Origin: Robertkochia aurantiaca
Lineage (GTDB): Bacteria > Bacteroidota > Bacteroidia > Flavobacteriales > Flavobacteriaceae
Assembly: GCF_020166495.1 (NCBI RefSeq)
Contig: NZ_JAINZS010000001.1
Coordinates: 186,001 to 250,000, forward strand
Reading direction: 5' to 3'
DNA length: 64,000 bases
Shown piece by piece: positions 17,153 through 26,602 of this stretch (its first letter is position 1; every line of letters begins with the position of its first letter). The notes beneath the pieces were generated by a model that had not been told where the DNA came from, did not search any database, and saw nothing but the letters and a program-made list of their open reading frames with translations. Position numbers and translations under genes: made by a program.

Positions 17153-19120
17153 ATGGAAAAACCTTTAAACGCAGCACAGAAACTTATTCAATCCCATTTA
17201 CTGGAAGGAAGCATGACTCCGGGGAAAGAGATCGGTTTAAAGATCGACCAGGCCTTGCTTCAGGATGCGACCGGAACCATGGTACAGCTCGAACTGGAAG
17301 CCATGGGGCTTAAAAAAGCCAAAACAGAAGTTGCCGTACAATACGTCGATCACAACCTGTTGCAAACCGACTTCAAGAATGCAGATGACCATTTATTTCT
17401 TCAGACTGCAGCCGCCCGTTTCGGGATGTGGTTCAGCCGACCGGGTAACGGGGTAAGTCACCCGGTGCATATGGAACGTTTCGGGATACCCGGAAAGTCT
17501 CTGCTCGGTTCAGACAGTCATACTCCTGCTGCCGGCTCCCTGGGGATGCTGGCCATAGGTACCGGCGGACTGGACGTTGCTGCAGCCATAGCAGGTGAGC
17601 CATATTATGTTAAAATGCCTGAGATCATGGGAGTGAAGCTTACCGGCCGTCTTCCGGACTGGGTAAGTGCCAAAGACATTATTCTTGAGATGCTTCGCCG
17701 ATATGATGTTAAGGGTGGAGTAGGGAAGATTATTGAGTATTATGGTGACGGTCTCAAACAACTCAGCGCGATGGATCGGCATGTGATCGCTAACATGGGT
17801 GCCGAGCTGGGAGCAACGACTACAGTTTTTCCCAGTGATGAGATCACCCGTGAGTTTTTAAGATCACAAAAAAGAGAAGATGACTGGGTGGAACTCAAAG
17901 CAGATGAAGGGGCCGAATATGATCATCATGCAGAAATTGTATTAGATGAACTCGTGCCTTTGATCGCTACGCCATCAAGCCCCGGTAATGTGGTTCCGGT
18001 TAGTGAAGTATCGGGCAAGGAAATCAGCCAGGTAGTTATCGGTTCTTCGGCAAACCCCGGTTTAAGAGATTTCTGGATAGCAGGGGCCATTGTCAGCGGA
18101 AAAACAGTGGATTCTGAGGTGTCTTTTGATGTGAATCCGACTTCCCGGCAGATCATACAAAACATGATAAAGAACCGGGCTTTTGCCAATCTGATTCAGG
18201 CGGGTGCCCGTTTTCATCAGTCCGGTTGCATGGGATGCATAGGAATGGGGCAGGCACCGGCAAGCGGAACGATTAGTTTGCGAACCATGCCGCGAAACTT
18301 TCCTGACAGATCAGGTACCAAAGATGACCAGGTGTACCTGTGCAGTCCTGAAACAGCAGCAGCTTCGGCCTTGACAGGAAAGATCACAGATCCCAGAGAG
18401 CTGGAGTCTCTTTTCGATATGTCATATCCGAAATACGAAGCCCCTGAAGAGATCATTATCAATACTGAAATGCTGGTAGCCCCACCTGATTCCGGAAAAG
18501 AGATCAGCTTGAAAAAGGGTCCGAATATCCAGTCATTGCCAGAATTTGAAAAGCTGTTGGATGAATATGACTTACCGGTTATACTGAAAATGGGCGATAA
18601 TATTTCGACCGATGAGATTCTGAAAGCCGGTGCAGAGGTGCTTCCATACCGGAGTAATATCCCGGAGATCAGTAAATACGCCTTTATCGTGGTTGATGAG
18701 GGATATCACGAGAAGGCCCTGCAGGCCAAAAACAGTAAAGGAGGGCATGTGGTTGTTGCGGGTGAAAACTATGCACAGGGTTCCAGCCGGGAACACGCTG
18801 CCATAGCCCCCAGATATTTAGGTCAGGTGGCCGTGTTAGCCAAAAGTTATGCCCGGATAGCCTGGCAGAACATGGTTAATTTCGGCATACTCCCCTTACA
18901 TTTTAAAGATCACGCTGATTATGAACGAATTCCGGAGGGAGCCAATATCATTCTCAGTGATATGCGCAAACAGGTGCAGGAACAAAATGAGATCACGGTT
19001 AAAGTGGAGACAGAAGATCAGAGCTTTACGATTCAAACCAAGCATCAGCTGAGTCCGCGTCAACGAGAGATGATACTAAATGGAGGTTACATCAATACCT
19101 TTAAGAAAGAAAAAGTTTAA
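17153..19120 (+). CDS. Aconitase-family hydratase (short, acon_putative-like)
   Basis: 655 aa, shorter than the roughly 750-890 aa of standard aconitases. Substrate and cluster features: LLGSDSHTPAAGSLG near 118, SGCMGCIGMG with Cys359 and Cys362, and the swivel-domain QGSSREHAA. The third cluster ligand is usually the Cys of GSCTNS; here the aligned block reads GSSANP (297-302), with Ser299 in the Cys place. So either Ser or water/another residue completes the Fe-S site, or the substrate differs from citrate. Likely TCA-cycle aconitase or a related hydro-lyase. A nitroreductase gene follows after 18 bp. Confidence 0.88.
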   Translation: MEKPLNAAQKLIQSHLLEGSMTPGKEIGLKIDQALLQDATGTMVQLELEAMGLKKAKTEVAVQYVDHNLLQTDFKNADDHLFLQTAAARFGMWFSRPGNGVSHPVHMERFGIPGKSLLGSDSHTPAAGSLGMLAIGTGGLDVAAAIAGEPYYVKMPEIMGVKLTGRLPDWVSAKDIILEMLRRYDVKGGVGKIIEYYGDGLKQLSAMDRHVIANMGAELGATTTVFPSDEITREFLRSQKREDDWVELKADEGAEYDHHAEIVLDELVPLIATPSSPGNVVPVSEVSGKEISQVVIGSSANPGLRDFWIAGAIVSGKTVDSEVSFDVNPTSRQIIQNMIKNRAFANLIQAGARFHQSGCMGCIGMGQAPASGTISLRTMPRNFPDRSGTKDDQVYLCSPETAAASALTGKITDPRELESLFDMSYPKYEAPEEIIINTEMLVAPPDSGKEISLKKGPNIQSLPEFEKLLDEYDLPVILKMGDNISTDEILKAGAEVLPYRSNIPEISKYAFIVVDEGYHEKALQAKNSKGGHVVVAGENYAQGSSREHAAIAPRYLGQVAVLAKSYARIAWQNMVNFGILPLHFKDHADYERIPEGANIILSDMRKQVQEQNEITVKVETEDQSFTIQTKHQLSPRQREMILNGGYINTFKKEKV

Positions 19121-19138
19121 TTTAAATACAGAAGAATA

Positions 19139-19744
19139 ATGGACGATTTAGAACAGTTAAATCTTGATAAGATACCCAATACCGATCATGAAATTTATCC
19201 TTTACTCAAACAACGGTGGAGTCCCAGAGCTTTCAGCGATGACGAGGTGGAGGAAAAGGAATTGCAACGATTATTCGAGGCCGTACGCTGGTCTGCCAGT
19301 TCCTATAACATACAACCCTGGAGGTTTATTTATGCACATAAAGACAGTGAAGGCTATGATAAGATCAAAAGTTGCCTGACCGATTTTAATAAGAGCTGGG
19401 TGGTAAATGCTCCGGTCTTAATGCTGACCTTCTATAAAACAGATAATGACAAGGGAGATGATAACCGCGTAGCCATGCATGATCTCGGGTTGGCAATGGG
19501 ATCGATGACCATACAGGCGCAATATATGAATATTGCCCTGCATATGATGGCCGGAATAGAGATTGATAAAATAAAGGAAACCTTTGATATACCTGAAGGT
19601 TTTGAACCGGCTACCGGGGTTGCTATCGGTTACTACGGAGGCGATCTTGACCAGCTCAACGATGAATTGAAAGAGCGTGAAAAAAAAGAGAGGCAACGAA
19701 TGCCTCAGGAAGAATTTGCTTTTAAGAACAGCTGGAACAGCTGA
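19139..19744 (+). CDS. Nitroreductase-family FMN oxidoreductase
   Basis: 201 aa. RWSPRAFSDDEVEEKELQRLFEAVRWSASSYNIQPWRFIYA is the nitroreductase opening with the FMN-binding RSPRxF and S-x-N-x-QPW motifs. AMHDLGLAMGSMTIQAQYMNIALHMMAGI is the dimer-interface helix, and ATGVAIGYYG the last strand. NAD(P)H-dependent reduction of nitro-, quinone- or similar compounds; the natural substrate is unknown. The start is 18 bp after the aconitase gene, so they are probably co-transcribed. Confidence 0.9.
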   Translation: MDDLEQLNLDKIPNTDHEIYPLLKQRWSPRAFSDDEVEEKELQRLFEAVRWSASSYNIQPWRFIYAHKDSEGYDKIKSCLTDFNKSWVVNAPVLMLTFYKTDNDKGDDNRVAMHDLGLAMGSMTIQAQYMNIALHMMAGIEIDKIKETFDIPEGFEPATGVAIGYYGGDLDQLNDELKEREKKERQRMPQEEFAFKNSWNS

Positions 19745-19753
19745 ACCTGATGA

Positions 19754-20155
19754 TCATGGAATGGGAACTTCTCCCGTATCCGGATCGATCAGATCCAGTA
19801 TGTCAGCAAAACTTTTTGCCCGTACGGCCCTGTCACCACGCAGGGCAATCGGGTAAACAATACATTGAGGATTCTTGTCCAGTATCTTGAAGGCATGTTC
19901 CTCATCCAGTTTAACATTTTCGCCGTAAATGGTGGTGAAGGTGGGATGATCGGTTGCAATCAGGTCTGTTACTTTCATTCCAAGCCTGTCTGCTATATCA
20001 GCCCATTCGGTATCGGCTATTTTGGTTTTATTTACATCGATGGTCTGGATCCTTGCCTGGGCAGATTCGGCGTAGGCACGACATTCTCTGCCAAGTTTGG
20101 TCGACGGGTCGAAAATCAGTGTTATTTGTTTCTTGTCTGTAGCGATAATTCCCAT
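19754..20155 (-). CDS. ArsC/Spx-like thioredoxin-fold protein without the catalytic Cys
   Basis: 133 aa. The pattern ITLIFDPSTKLGRECRAYAES, then KTKIADTEWADIADRLGM and ALRGDRAVRAKSFADILDLID resembles ArsC/Spx-family proteins (late Arg in a RGxRA context). The Cys expected in the first loop (CxxSR in ArsC) is Ser/Thr here; the only nearby Cys is Cys25, inside the following helix. An arsenate reductase role is therefore doubtful. It lies 48 bp downstream of the HPF-type gene on the same strand and may share its transcript. Confidence 0.6.
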   Translation of the reverse strand: MGIIATDKKQITLIFDPSTKLGRECRAYAESAQARIQTIDVNKTKIADTEWADIADRLGMKVTDLIATDHPTFTTIYGENVKLDEEHAFKILDKNPQCIVYPIALRGDRAVRAKSFADILDLIDPDTGEVPIP

Positions 20156-20203
20156 ATTTTAATGATTAATAAAAGCGGCTAAATACAAAGGGGCTTTTTT
20201 TCT

Positions 20204-20506
20204 CTATCTGGATCTCATCTTTTCCTTGCGTTTGCGTAATTGATTTTCCAGTTCATCCACACTTTCTGCAATAGAGGTTTCAAAATTCTTGCTGGAAGAT
20301 TGGGCAAACAACCTGGGTCCGGGTGCACTCAATCTGATGTTACATATCATTCCGGTTTCCGGGGACGAGGTATTCTCTTTTTTAAAGAAGACATCGGCTC
20401 TTACTAAAAAATCATATTTGTCAACCAGTTTATTGATGCGTTTTGTGGTCATTTCTTCTAATCGGCTGCTCGCCGTTACCCCATCATACTCGAAATTAAT
20501 TTGCAT
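20204..20506 (-). CDS. hpf: Ribosome hibernation promoting factor (HPF/RaiA family, short)
   Basis: 100 aa, the short HPF type. MQINFEYDGVTASSRLEEMTTKRINKLVDKYDFLVRADVFFKKEN shows the beta-alpha fold with a basic dimer helix, and the C-terminus ends in a K/R-rich tail (LRKRKEKMRSR). It binds the 30S decoding region during slow growth and blocks translation. The long-form C-terminal dimerisation domain is absent. Confidence 0.88.
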   Translation of the reverse strand: MQINFEYDGVTASSRLEEMTTKRINKLVDKYDFLVRADVFFKKENTSSPETGMICNIRLSAPGPRLFAQSSSKNFETSIAESVDELENQLRKRKEKMRSR

Positions 20507-20676
20507 AGTGAAATATTTAGTTGATTAAATTATTAAAACGTAATTCTGATCTGTCTTAAAATTAAGAAGCATAGCAGGATAATCCTTCTTTTATACGTTA
20601 AAATATGCAAAAAAATAGTGGCTAACAAGATATTTGGTATATTAATGAAAAGTGATAAATCAAAAGACCAATACGT

Positions 20677-21051
20677 ATGAATTACCTTAGAATTCTGGTA
20701 CTATTACTATTAATTTCCGTGCCGGTTACCGCTCAGGATGTCTATGAAAGAACTCCTGACCAAAGCACGGAGGAGAGAGCCAAAACTCTCACCCGCATGT
20801 ATGATAACGAATTGGGTATTACCGATGATCTGCAGGGGGTCTTTGAACAAACTGTTCTTGAGTACCTCTTAAAAAGGCAGGAAGTAATGGAGATGGATCT
20901 CCCTGCTGAAGAGAAAATTTCATTATTACAGGCCCTTAGTGAAAAGGAAACCGGTGAAATGGGCAATATACTTACCTTACCTCAGTTGCGATACTACAGC
21001 GATCTTAAGAAAGAATACCAGCCTGTTGTGATACAAACCAAACAGGAATAA
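20677..21051 (+). CDS. Small secreted protein of unknown function
   Basis: 124 aa with a classical signal peptide (RILVLLLLISVPVTAQ, cut after AQA-like TAQ at about residue 21). The mature part is mostly helical and charged, with a repeated Leu-rich pattern (TRMYDNELGITDDLQGVFEQTVLEYLLKRQEVMEM), in a layout like small periplasmic sensor or chaperone proteins. I do not recognise a family with confidence. A strong terminator follows directly. Confidence 0.65.
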   Translation: MNYLRILVLLLLISVPVTAQDVYERTPDQSTEERAKTLTRMYDNELGITDDLQGVFEQTVLEYLLKRQEVMEMDLPAEEKISLLQALSEKETGEMGNILTLPQLRYYSDLKKEYQPVVIQTKQE

Positions 21052-21056
21052 AAAAA

Positions 21057-21078
21057 CCGCTGTTTCCAGCGGCCTTTT
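21057..21078 (+). terminator. Rho-independent terminator
   Basis: CCGCTG-TTTC-CAGCGG stem-loop followed by CCTTTT, directly after the small secreted protein gene and before the convergent dipeptidase gene. Confidence 0.75.
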
Positions 21079-21099
21079 GCTTTACTGCGATTCAATGAA

Positions 21100-22413
21100 T
21101 CAGGAGTCCTGACCCTGCAATTCCCGGGCTACATTCTCTACCTCGCGAAGTACCCGCATCAGGTTCTCACCCCATAGCTTTTTGATCTCTTCTTCGGTGT
21201 ATCCTCTTCGGAAGAGCTCCAGGGTAACATTGAATGTTTCAGAGGCATCGCTCCATTTGTAGACACCACCTCCGCCGTCGAAATCTGAACTGATCCCTAC
21301 ATGGTCGATACCCAGTTTTTCAACCAGGTAATCGATGTGGTCGACAAAATCTGAAACATCGACGGGATCAGCCACTTTTCTCAGGGAGTCTATTTTGGGT
21401 GCCGCCTCGGTTCTTATGGCCATATACCTGTTATAGTATTCGGTTCGCTGCTCAGCCGGTAAGGCTCTGGCGTTATCACGTGAAAGTATTTCAAAACCCG
21501 ATGCAGAAGCCGCATTCCTGTAGATCTCGTCGGCTTTTTCCTGAAAAGCCTCATGCTTTTTACCGTCTACATATGCGCTGAAAGCAACCGTCTGTACCAC
21601 TCCTCCGTTTTGACTGATCCATTCCAGCTGTTCGTCATCCAGATTTCTGCTGTGATCGTTCAGTCCCCTCGCAGATGAATGAGAGGCTATCACCGGAGCT
21701 TTACTCAGTTCGATCATCTGTCTGATGGCTTCCTTAGAAGGATGAGAGACATCGATCATCATCCCGTAATAGTTCATTTCCTTAATGACCTCTTTACCCA
21801 GCTCACTGAGTCCGTTATGCAGCCATTCGTCATTTTCTTCGCCGGTATTTGAATCGCTCAACTGGCTGTGCCCCTGATGGGCCAGCGACATATAGCGTCC
21901 GCCTTTTTCATAGAATTCCTTTACCCTCGAGATGTCTTCTCCCACAGGGTAACCGTTCTCGATTCCGATCATGGCCACTTTTTTACCTTCCTTCAGGATA
22001 CTGTCGACATCATTTGCGGTATAGGCGAGAGCAATTTTATCGGGTGCTATCTCTTCACAAAGCCTGTGAATGGCTTCAAATTTCGAAATTGCATTTTCGT
22101 AAGCTTTATCATAGCCTTTTTGGTTTAGCTCCTCCTGACCGGTATAGACGATGAACCAGGCCACATCAAGACCTCCTGTATCCATTTTGGGAAGGGTTAC
22201 CTGTGTGTCCAGGTTCTGTGTGTAGTTTACAGAATCGGTGAAGTTCTTAACATTGATATCACAATGCGTATCGATAGTAACCGCTTCTTTGTGGATTCTT
22301 TTGGCAATGGTCAGGGTGTCATTTATTGTGCCGTTAGCGGCTGTATCACGGCTATCGGTTTTACAGCTTATAACGGCTAAAGCACCCATTAGAAGGAAAT
22401 AGTAGTGTTTCAT
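21100..22413 (-). CDS. Membrane dipeptidase (peptidase M19) lipoprotein
   Basis: 437 aa. Lipoprotein signal with lipobox VISCKTD. Zn-binding features of M19: DTHCDIN (His-x-Asp), GIENGYPVG, MSLAHQGHSQLSD, MIDVSHPSKEA and ASHSSARGLNDHSRNLDD. The family cleaves dipeptides, including some with a D-residue at the C-terminal position. The lipid anchor places it at the cell envelope, where it could process peptidoglycan or nutrient dipeptides. Convergent with the small secreted protein gene. Confidence 0.93.
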   Translation of the reverse strand: MKHYYFLLMGALAVISCKTDSRDTAANGTINDTLTIAKRIHKEAVTIDTHCDINVKNFTDSVNYTQNLDTQVTLPKMDTGGLDVAWFIVYTGQEELNQKGYDKAYENAISKFEAIHRLCEEIAPDKIALAYTANDVDSILKEGKKVAMIGIENGYPVGEDISRVKEFYEKGGRYMSLAHQGHSQLSDSNTGEENDEWLHNGLSELGKEVIKEMNYYGMMIDVSHPSKEAIRQMIELSKAPVIASHSSARGLNDHSRNLDDEQLEWISQNGGVVQTVAFSAYVDGKKHEAFQEKADEIYRNAASASGFEILSRDNARALPAEQRTEYYNRYMAIRTEAAPKIDSLRKVADPVDVSDFVDHIDYLVEKLGIDHVGISSDFDGGGGVYKWSDASETFNVTLELFRRGYTEEEIKKLWGENLMRVLREVENVARELQGQDS

Positions 22414-22588
22414 AGTTTCATAATTTCAGCTCAAAATAGCAGATTTCCTACAATTCACAAAGAAAGAGAAAACCGGGGAAAGGGTGTTATCTTGTATATA
22501 ATTGATTAACAGATTATTACTCAGGTGTAACAAAGTGTACCAGATCTTATCTTTATCAGAGAAGTTTCATTTTAAAAAATTATTTATC

Positions 22589-23464
22589 ATGTTCATAAAT
22601 GCATTACGCGTCTTTATCCTGTTACTTCCCGGTTTTTTGCTTTCTCAGAAGAGCGAACAATTATATGACAATGCCTTTGACAGCCTGAAATCTGAACAGG
22701 CTGAGTTGCTCATATTGGGAACCTTTCATTTCAAAGATGCCGGACTGGATAGCTATAAACCACAATTCGATATCGATATATTTTCAGAGCAACGGCAAAA
22801 AGAGCTCAATGAGGTATTGCAGGATCTTTCTGCCTGGGCTCCCACCAAAATTGCTGTAGAGATAGATGCCTCAAGGCAACCGTATCTCGACTCTTTGTAT
22901 CAAGCCTATCTCAATGGCAACTTTGAGCTTAAAGCGAATGAAATTTTCCAGATAGCTTTTCGCCTTGGTAAAATCATGGGACATGATAAACTTTATGCTG
23001 TCGATGCAGGTGCAAGGGGGTACGAAAAAGAATCAGATCCTGATTATGCGAAAAAAAAGATAGCCGCCTTCAGGGCTGAGGCCTCTCCGGAGCAGATTAC
23101 CTATGAAACAAGGCTGGATAGTGCTTTCTACGATTTATACGCCCTGGAAGATAAATGGAAGGCAACAACAGATCTAAAAACAATTTTCAGGTATAAGAAT
23201 TCTGAAAAAAGGCTTTCTATTGGTCATGGTCACTATCTCACCGGATATTTTAAGATGGGAGGGGAGCAGGATTATTTTGGCCCTGATGCCGGGATATGGT
23301 GGTATAACAGGAATCTGAGAATATTTCATAACCTTTTAAAGCTCAAAGAACCCGGAGATCGTGTATTTCTCCTGATAGGGTCTGGTCATGTTCCGATCAT
23401 TGATTTTTTGGCTGAAGCCTCTTTTGATTATGTGAAAAATACAGTGGATCAGGTTCTGAAATGA
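22589..23464 (+). CDS. DUF5694-type secreted protein
   Basis: About 291 aa from ATG 22589. I prefer this over the upstream TTG at 22502, because the sequence from here (MFINALRVFILLLPGFLLSQ) is a clean signal peptide. The mature part has AELLILGTFHFKDAG, PTKIAVEIDASR, KLYAVDAGARGYE and the closing VFLLIGSGHVPIIDFLAE, which fit DUF5694 and more distantly the TraB/PrgY-like fold. Enzymatic role unknown; the conserved His residues in GTFHF and GSGHV suggest a metal site. Ends 4 bp before the stop of the convergent MFS gene. Confidence 0.8.
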   Translation: MFINALRVFILLLPGFLLSQKSEQLYDNAFDSLKSEQAELLILGTFHFKDAGLDSYKPQFDIDIFSEQRQKELNEVLQDLSAWAPTKIAVEIDASRQPYLDSLYQAYLNGNFELKANEIFQIAFRLGKIMGHDKLYAVDAGARGYEKESDPDYAKKKIAAFRAEASPEQITYETRLDSAFYDLYALEDKWKATTDLKTIFRYKNSEKRLSIGHGHYLTGYFKMGGEQDYFGPDAGIWWYNRNLRIFHNLLKLKEPGDRVFLLIGSGHVPIIDFLAEASFDYVKNTVDQVLK

Positions 23465-23467
23465 TCA

Positions 23468-24691
23468 TCAGGCATAATCAGGGTTCGGTTTCGAGCTTAA
23501 ACGGTTGATCCAGAATAGAATCAGCAACGATAATGACCCGCAAATCATAAATCCTGCGAACAATGGGAGAGCGGTGTCATCAGCGACATATCTTCCTATA
23601 AAGGTGCTGATGGGAACGGCCATTAAGGTAGAGATCAAACCGGTTATAGCGGCGGCGATTCCGGCGATATGACCCACCGGCTCCATAGCCAGCGCCCTCA
23701 GGTTTCCGAAAAGGAACCCAACAGAAAAGAATTGAACGGCAAAAAACGCGATAAGGATCTGTACGGGTGGATTGGAACTTCCTAAAAAGAAAAGCAAGTA
23801 CAAGGCAGAGGTCAGAAAATAAACCCAAAGCGCATAGGTGACCAGTCTTTTCATGCCTAATTTGACCACAAGGGTTCCGTTGGTAAAGGTTGCAATACCT
23901 ACCGAAATGGCAAGACCTGCAAAAATGAACGGAAATTCATCGACCAGGCCGTACTGAGTTTGAAAGATATATTGAGATGCACTGAGGTAGACCAGGAAAG
24001 ACCCGGTGATAAAACCTGATATCAAGGTATATAAGATGGTTCTCTTGTAGCGTAACAGCTCCCTGACTCCATCTTTGAAAAGGTGGGAACTCAGAGTGAT
24101 GCGGTTTTCAACAGCAAGGGTTTCAGGTTGTCTTTTATAAAACCAGAAACAGACGATAACAGTGAACAATAGCTGTGCGTAAAATATAGCCTGCCAGTCG
24201 TAAAGATCAAGGATCAGTTTTCCGAAGGCCGGAGCAATAATGGGTACCAACAGGAATACCACGGTTATGAAAGACATGATGCGAGCCATATAATCACCAC
24301 TATAGGAATCACGTACCATGGCAATACTGATGGTTCTGGGAGCCGACAGACCGATTCCCTGTAATATACGGCCTGCAACCATCACTTCAAGTGTGTGAGC
24401 ATAAACGCATATAATACTGGCGATTATGAAAATAATAAACCCCATATATACAATGGGTTTTCTGCCGAGGCTATCTGAAACGGGTCCGAATAATATCGGA
24501 CCAATACCAAGCCCGAGAAAGATCATGGTAATAAGGAGTTGATTGTTGGCAGCATCCTGTACGCCAATATCCAGCCCGATCAATTCTAAAGCAGGAAGCA
24601 AGGCATCGATGGCAAGAGCCACAACCGACATCAGGGACGCCATCAATGCGATGAATTCGAATTGGGAGGGAGCGGTGGAGGTTTTGATCAT
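23468..24691 (-). CDS. Bcr/CflA-type MFS drug exporter
   Basis: About 407 aa with twelve predicted membrane segments. Family features: ALLPALELIGLDIGVQDAANNQLLITMIFLGLGIGPILFGPVSDSLGRKPIVYMG (motif A GPVSDSLGRKP) and ISIAMVRDSY (motif B/RD). Probable proton-drug antiporter of the Bcr/CflA group. I take ATG 24691 (MIKTSTAPSQFE) as start. A minus-strand TATTTTTG box at 24703-24696 lies only a few bases upstream, which would give a nearly leaderless message if it is used. Confidence 0.92.
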   Translation of the reverse strand: MIKTSTAPSQFEFIALMASLMSVVALAIDALLPALELIGLDIGVQDAANNQLLITMIFLGLGIGPILFGPVSDSLGRKPIVYMGFIIFIIASIICVYAHTLEVMVAGRILQGIGLSAPRTISIAMVRDSYSGDYMARIMSFITVVFLLVPIIAPAFGKLILDLYDWQAIFYAQLLFTVIVCFWFYKRQPETLAVENRITLSSHLFKDGVRELLRYKRTILYTLISGFITGSFLVYLSASQYIFQTQYGLVDEFPFIFAGLAISVGIATFTNGTLVVKLGMKRLVTYALWVYFLTSALYLLFFLGSSNPPVQILIAFFAVQFFSVGFLFGNLRALAMEPVGHIAGIAAAITGLISTLMAVPISTFIGRYVADDTALPLFAGFMICGSLSLLILFWINRLSSKPNPDYA

Positions 24692-24856
24692 GAGACAAAA
24701 ATACACCGATTATCATGTACTTAGAAGTTCATCTGTTTATTTTACGTAATCAAATAAAGCTCTCGTCGGATAAATATTTGGTTTGAAGAGATTTATTGAT
24801 GCCTGACTCTCGGCTGTTGTATTTTTAATAAAACATGATCTCAACAGTTAGACAGG

Positions 24857-25600
24857 ATGTATGATGTATTGAAAGCCAGGTTGATTATTCTGATAATTAT
24901 TTTAATGAACAGTAAAAATTCACTGTATGGTCAGGATATAACCGAAAAAAGAGTGGATTTGAAGCAAAATAAAGTAGAAATTATCCAAGATCAGCTAAAA
25001 GGCTATAAAATCAGGGACTATCTGTTTAATGCAAGAGCAGGCCAGCTCCTCGAAGTGGAAATGACAACCGATAATTTGGCGAATTATTTCAATATCATGG
25101 AGCCACAGGAAGAGTTTGTAGCTGTTTTTAACAGTTCGATCGATGGAAATGAATTCCGGGGGACTCTTAATGGCACTGGTGAGTATAGAATCAGAGTGTA
25201 TCTTATGCGCAGTGCCGCCAGGCGCGATGAAAATGCTCAGTACGAGTTGCGTCTGAAGCTGGAGGATTCTGTAGTTTTTAAACGTTCATCAGATGTTAGG
25301 GTACCTGGAACAGAATTTCACGCCATAGGTCAAATACCTTGTAGCAACAACGGGATATCGGTTCTGGGCTCATGTGAATTCGGTGTTATTCGCGAAGGGA
25401 ATGGTAATGCAAAGGTTTATATTACAAAGGATGATGGATCGATGCGGCTCATCATATTTAAAAATGGAATGGTTGATTTGAAGGAATCAGCTGAAACACC
25501 AGAAGAAAACTGGAAGGTCTCAAAAAGATCAGGTACCTTTAATATCGTTGTAGGGGAAGAGCGCTATGAGATACCAGAGGCCGTGATCTACGGAGGATAG
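24857..25600 (+). CDS. Secreted two-domain protein with a lysozyme-inhibitor-like N-terminal domain
   Basis: 247 aa. Hydrophobic N-terminus (RLIILIIILMNSKNSLYGQ) reads as a signal peptide. Residues about 45-137 contain LKGYKIRDYLFNARAGQLLEVEM, NYFNIM and RVYLMRSAARRDENAQY; the RVYLMRSAARR signature is what I recall from proteins annotated as g-type lysozyme inhibitors. Residues about 150-247 form a second beta domain with LGSCEFGVIREGNGNAKVYITKDDG and a closing ERYEIPEAVIYGG, also seen next to such domains. Periplasmic protection from lysozyme is a possible role. Family assignment is from memory. Confidence 0.65.
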   Translation: MYDVLKARLIILIIILMNSKNSLYGQDITEKRVDLKQNKVEIIQDQLKGYKIRDYLFNARAGQLLEVEMTTDNLANYFNIMEPQEEFVAVFNSSIDGNEFRGTLNGTGEYRIRVYLMRSAARRDENAQYELRLKLEDSVVFKRSSDVRVPGTEFHAIGQIPCSNNGISVLGSCEFGVIREGNGNAKVYITKDDGSMRLIIFKNGMVDLKESAETPEENWKVSKRSGTFNIVVGEERYEIPEAVIYGG

Positions 25601-25930
<330 letters not shown>

Positions 25931-26395
25931 CTATTTCTGATTAACCAACTGCGTGTCAACCGGTTTTTCAAAAGCTATGAACAGCACGCAGGGTTCGTCG
26001 CCTATACATTCAGCTTTGTGTGGCTTTTGTGCGGGTCCGTAGGCATATGTACCTGAAGTCATCGTTTTAGTTTCTTCCCCCTCATAGGTCACAGCCATCT
26101 TGCCCGAGATGAGCACCATACGTTCGGCTGAATTATGCCAGTGTTCAGGCGCGGTGGTACCGGGTTGCATTCTGAAAAGTATATCGGAATTCGCCTTTGC
26201 CGGATCACCGTTCAGTACCGTGATATGACATCCCTCGAAATCGAGTGGTGACGGACAAGGTGACCATTCCAGGTTTTTAAAGTTCTGGGAGTCTACCTTC
26301 TTAGACATTTCTTCCTGGGCTTGTACTCCCATAATAAACATTGTCATTGCCAGGCAACAAAGCATTTGGCGTAAACTGATTCTTGAAATTTCCAT
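25931..26395 (-). CDS. Secreted cupin-domain protein
   Basis: 154 aa. N-terminal signal peptide (LCCLAMTMFIMGVQAQ). Cupin motif 1 reads PGTTAPEHWHNSAERMVLISG with the His pair and Glu, and motif 2 GPAQKPHKAECIGDEPCVLFIAFEKPVD with the third His. A metal-binding single-domain cupin exported to the periplasm; ligand or reaction unknown (isomerase, dioxygenase or binding). Single gene with its own terminator. Confidence 0.85.
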   Translation of the reverse strand: MEISRISLRQMLCCLAMTMFIMGVQAQEEMSKKVDSQNFKNLEWSPCPSPLDFEGCHITVLNGDPAKANSDILFRMQPGTTAPEHWHNSAERMVLISGKMAVTYEGEETKTMTSGTYAYGPAQKPHKAECIGDEPCVLFIAFEKPVDTQLVNQK

Positions 26396-26602
26396 GATTT
26401 CCTGTATTTATTGGTGATTAATTGATTTTACCAAAACACAAGAAGCTGAACCATAAAAAAATCCGGGTTCGGTTTGGAAGGAACGATCTAAGTTACGAAA
26501 TATTTATTTAAAGCATTGTTAATCAGATCTTTGTCGTAAGTATCGAGACTGCCTGATAGGCATCTGTTTTGTTTTTATAAAGGCCAATCCTGCAAAGGCA
26601 GA

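Noticed and set aside
17153-19744. Aconitase and nitroreductase as part of the polyketide operon
   Set aside because: About 150 bp separates them from the ACP gene, and their functions are general metabolism.
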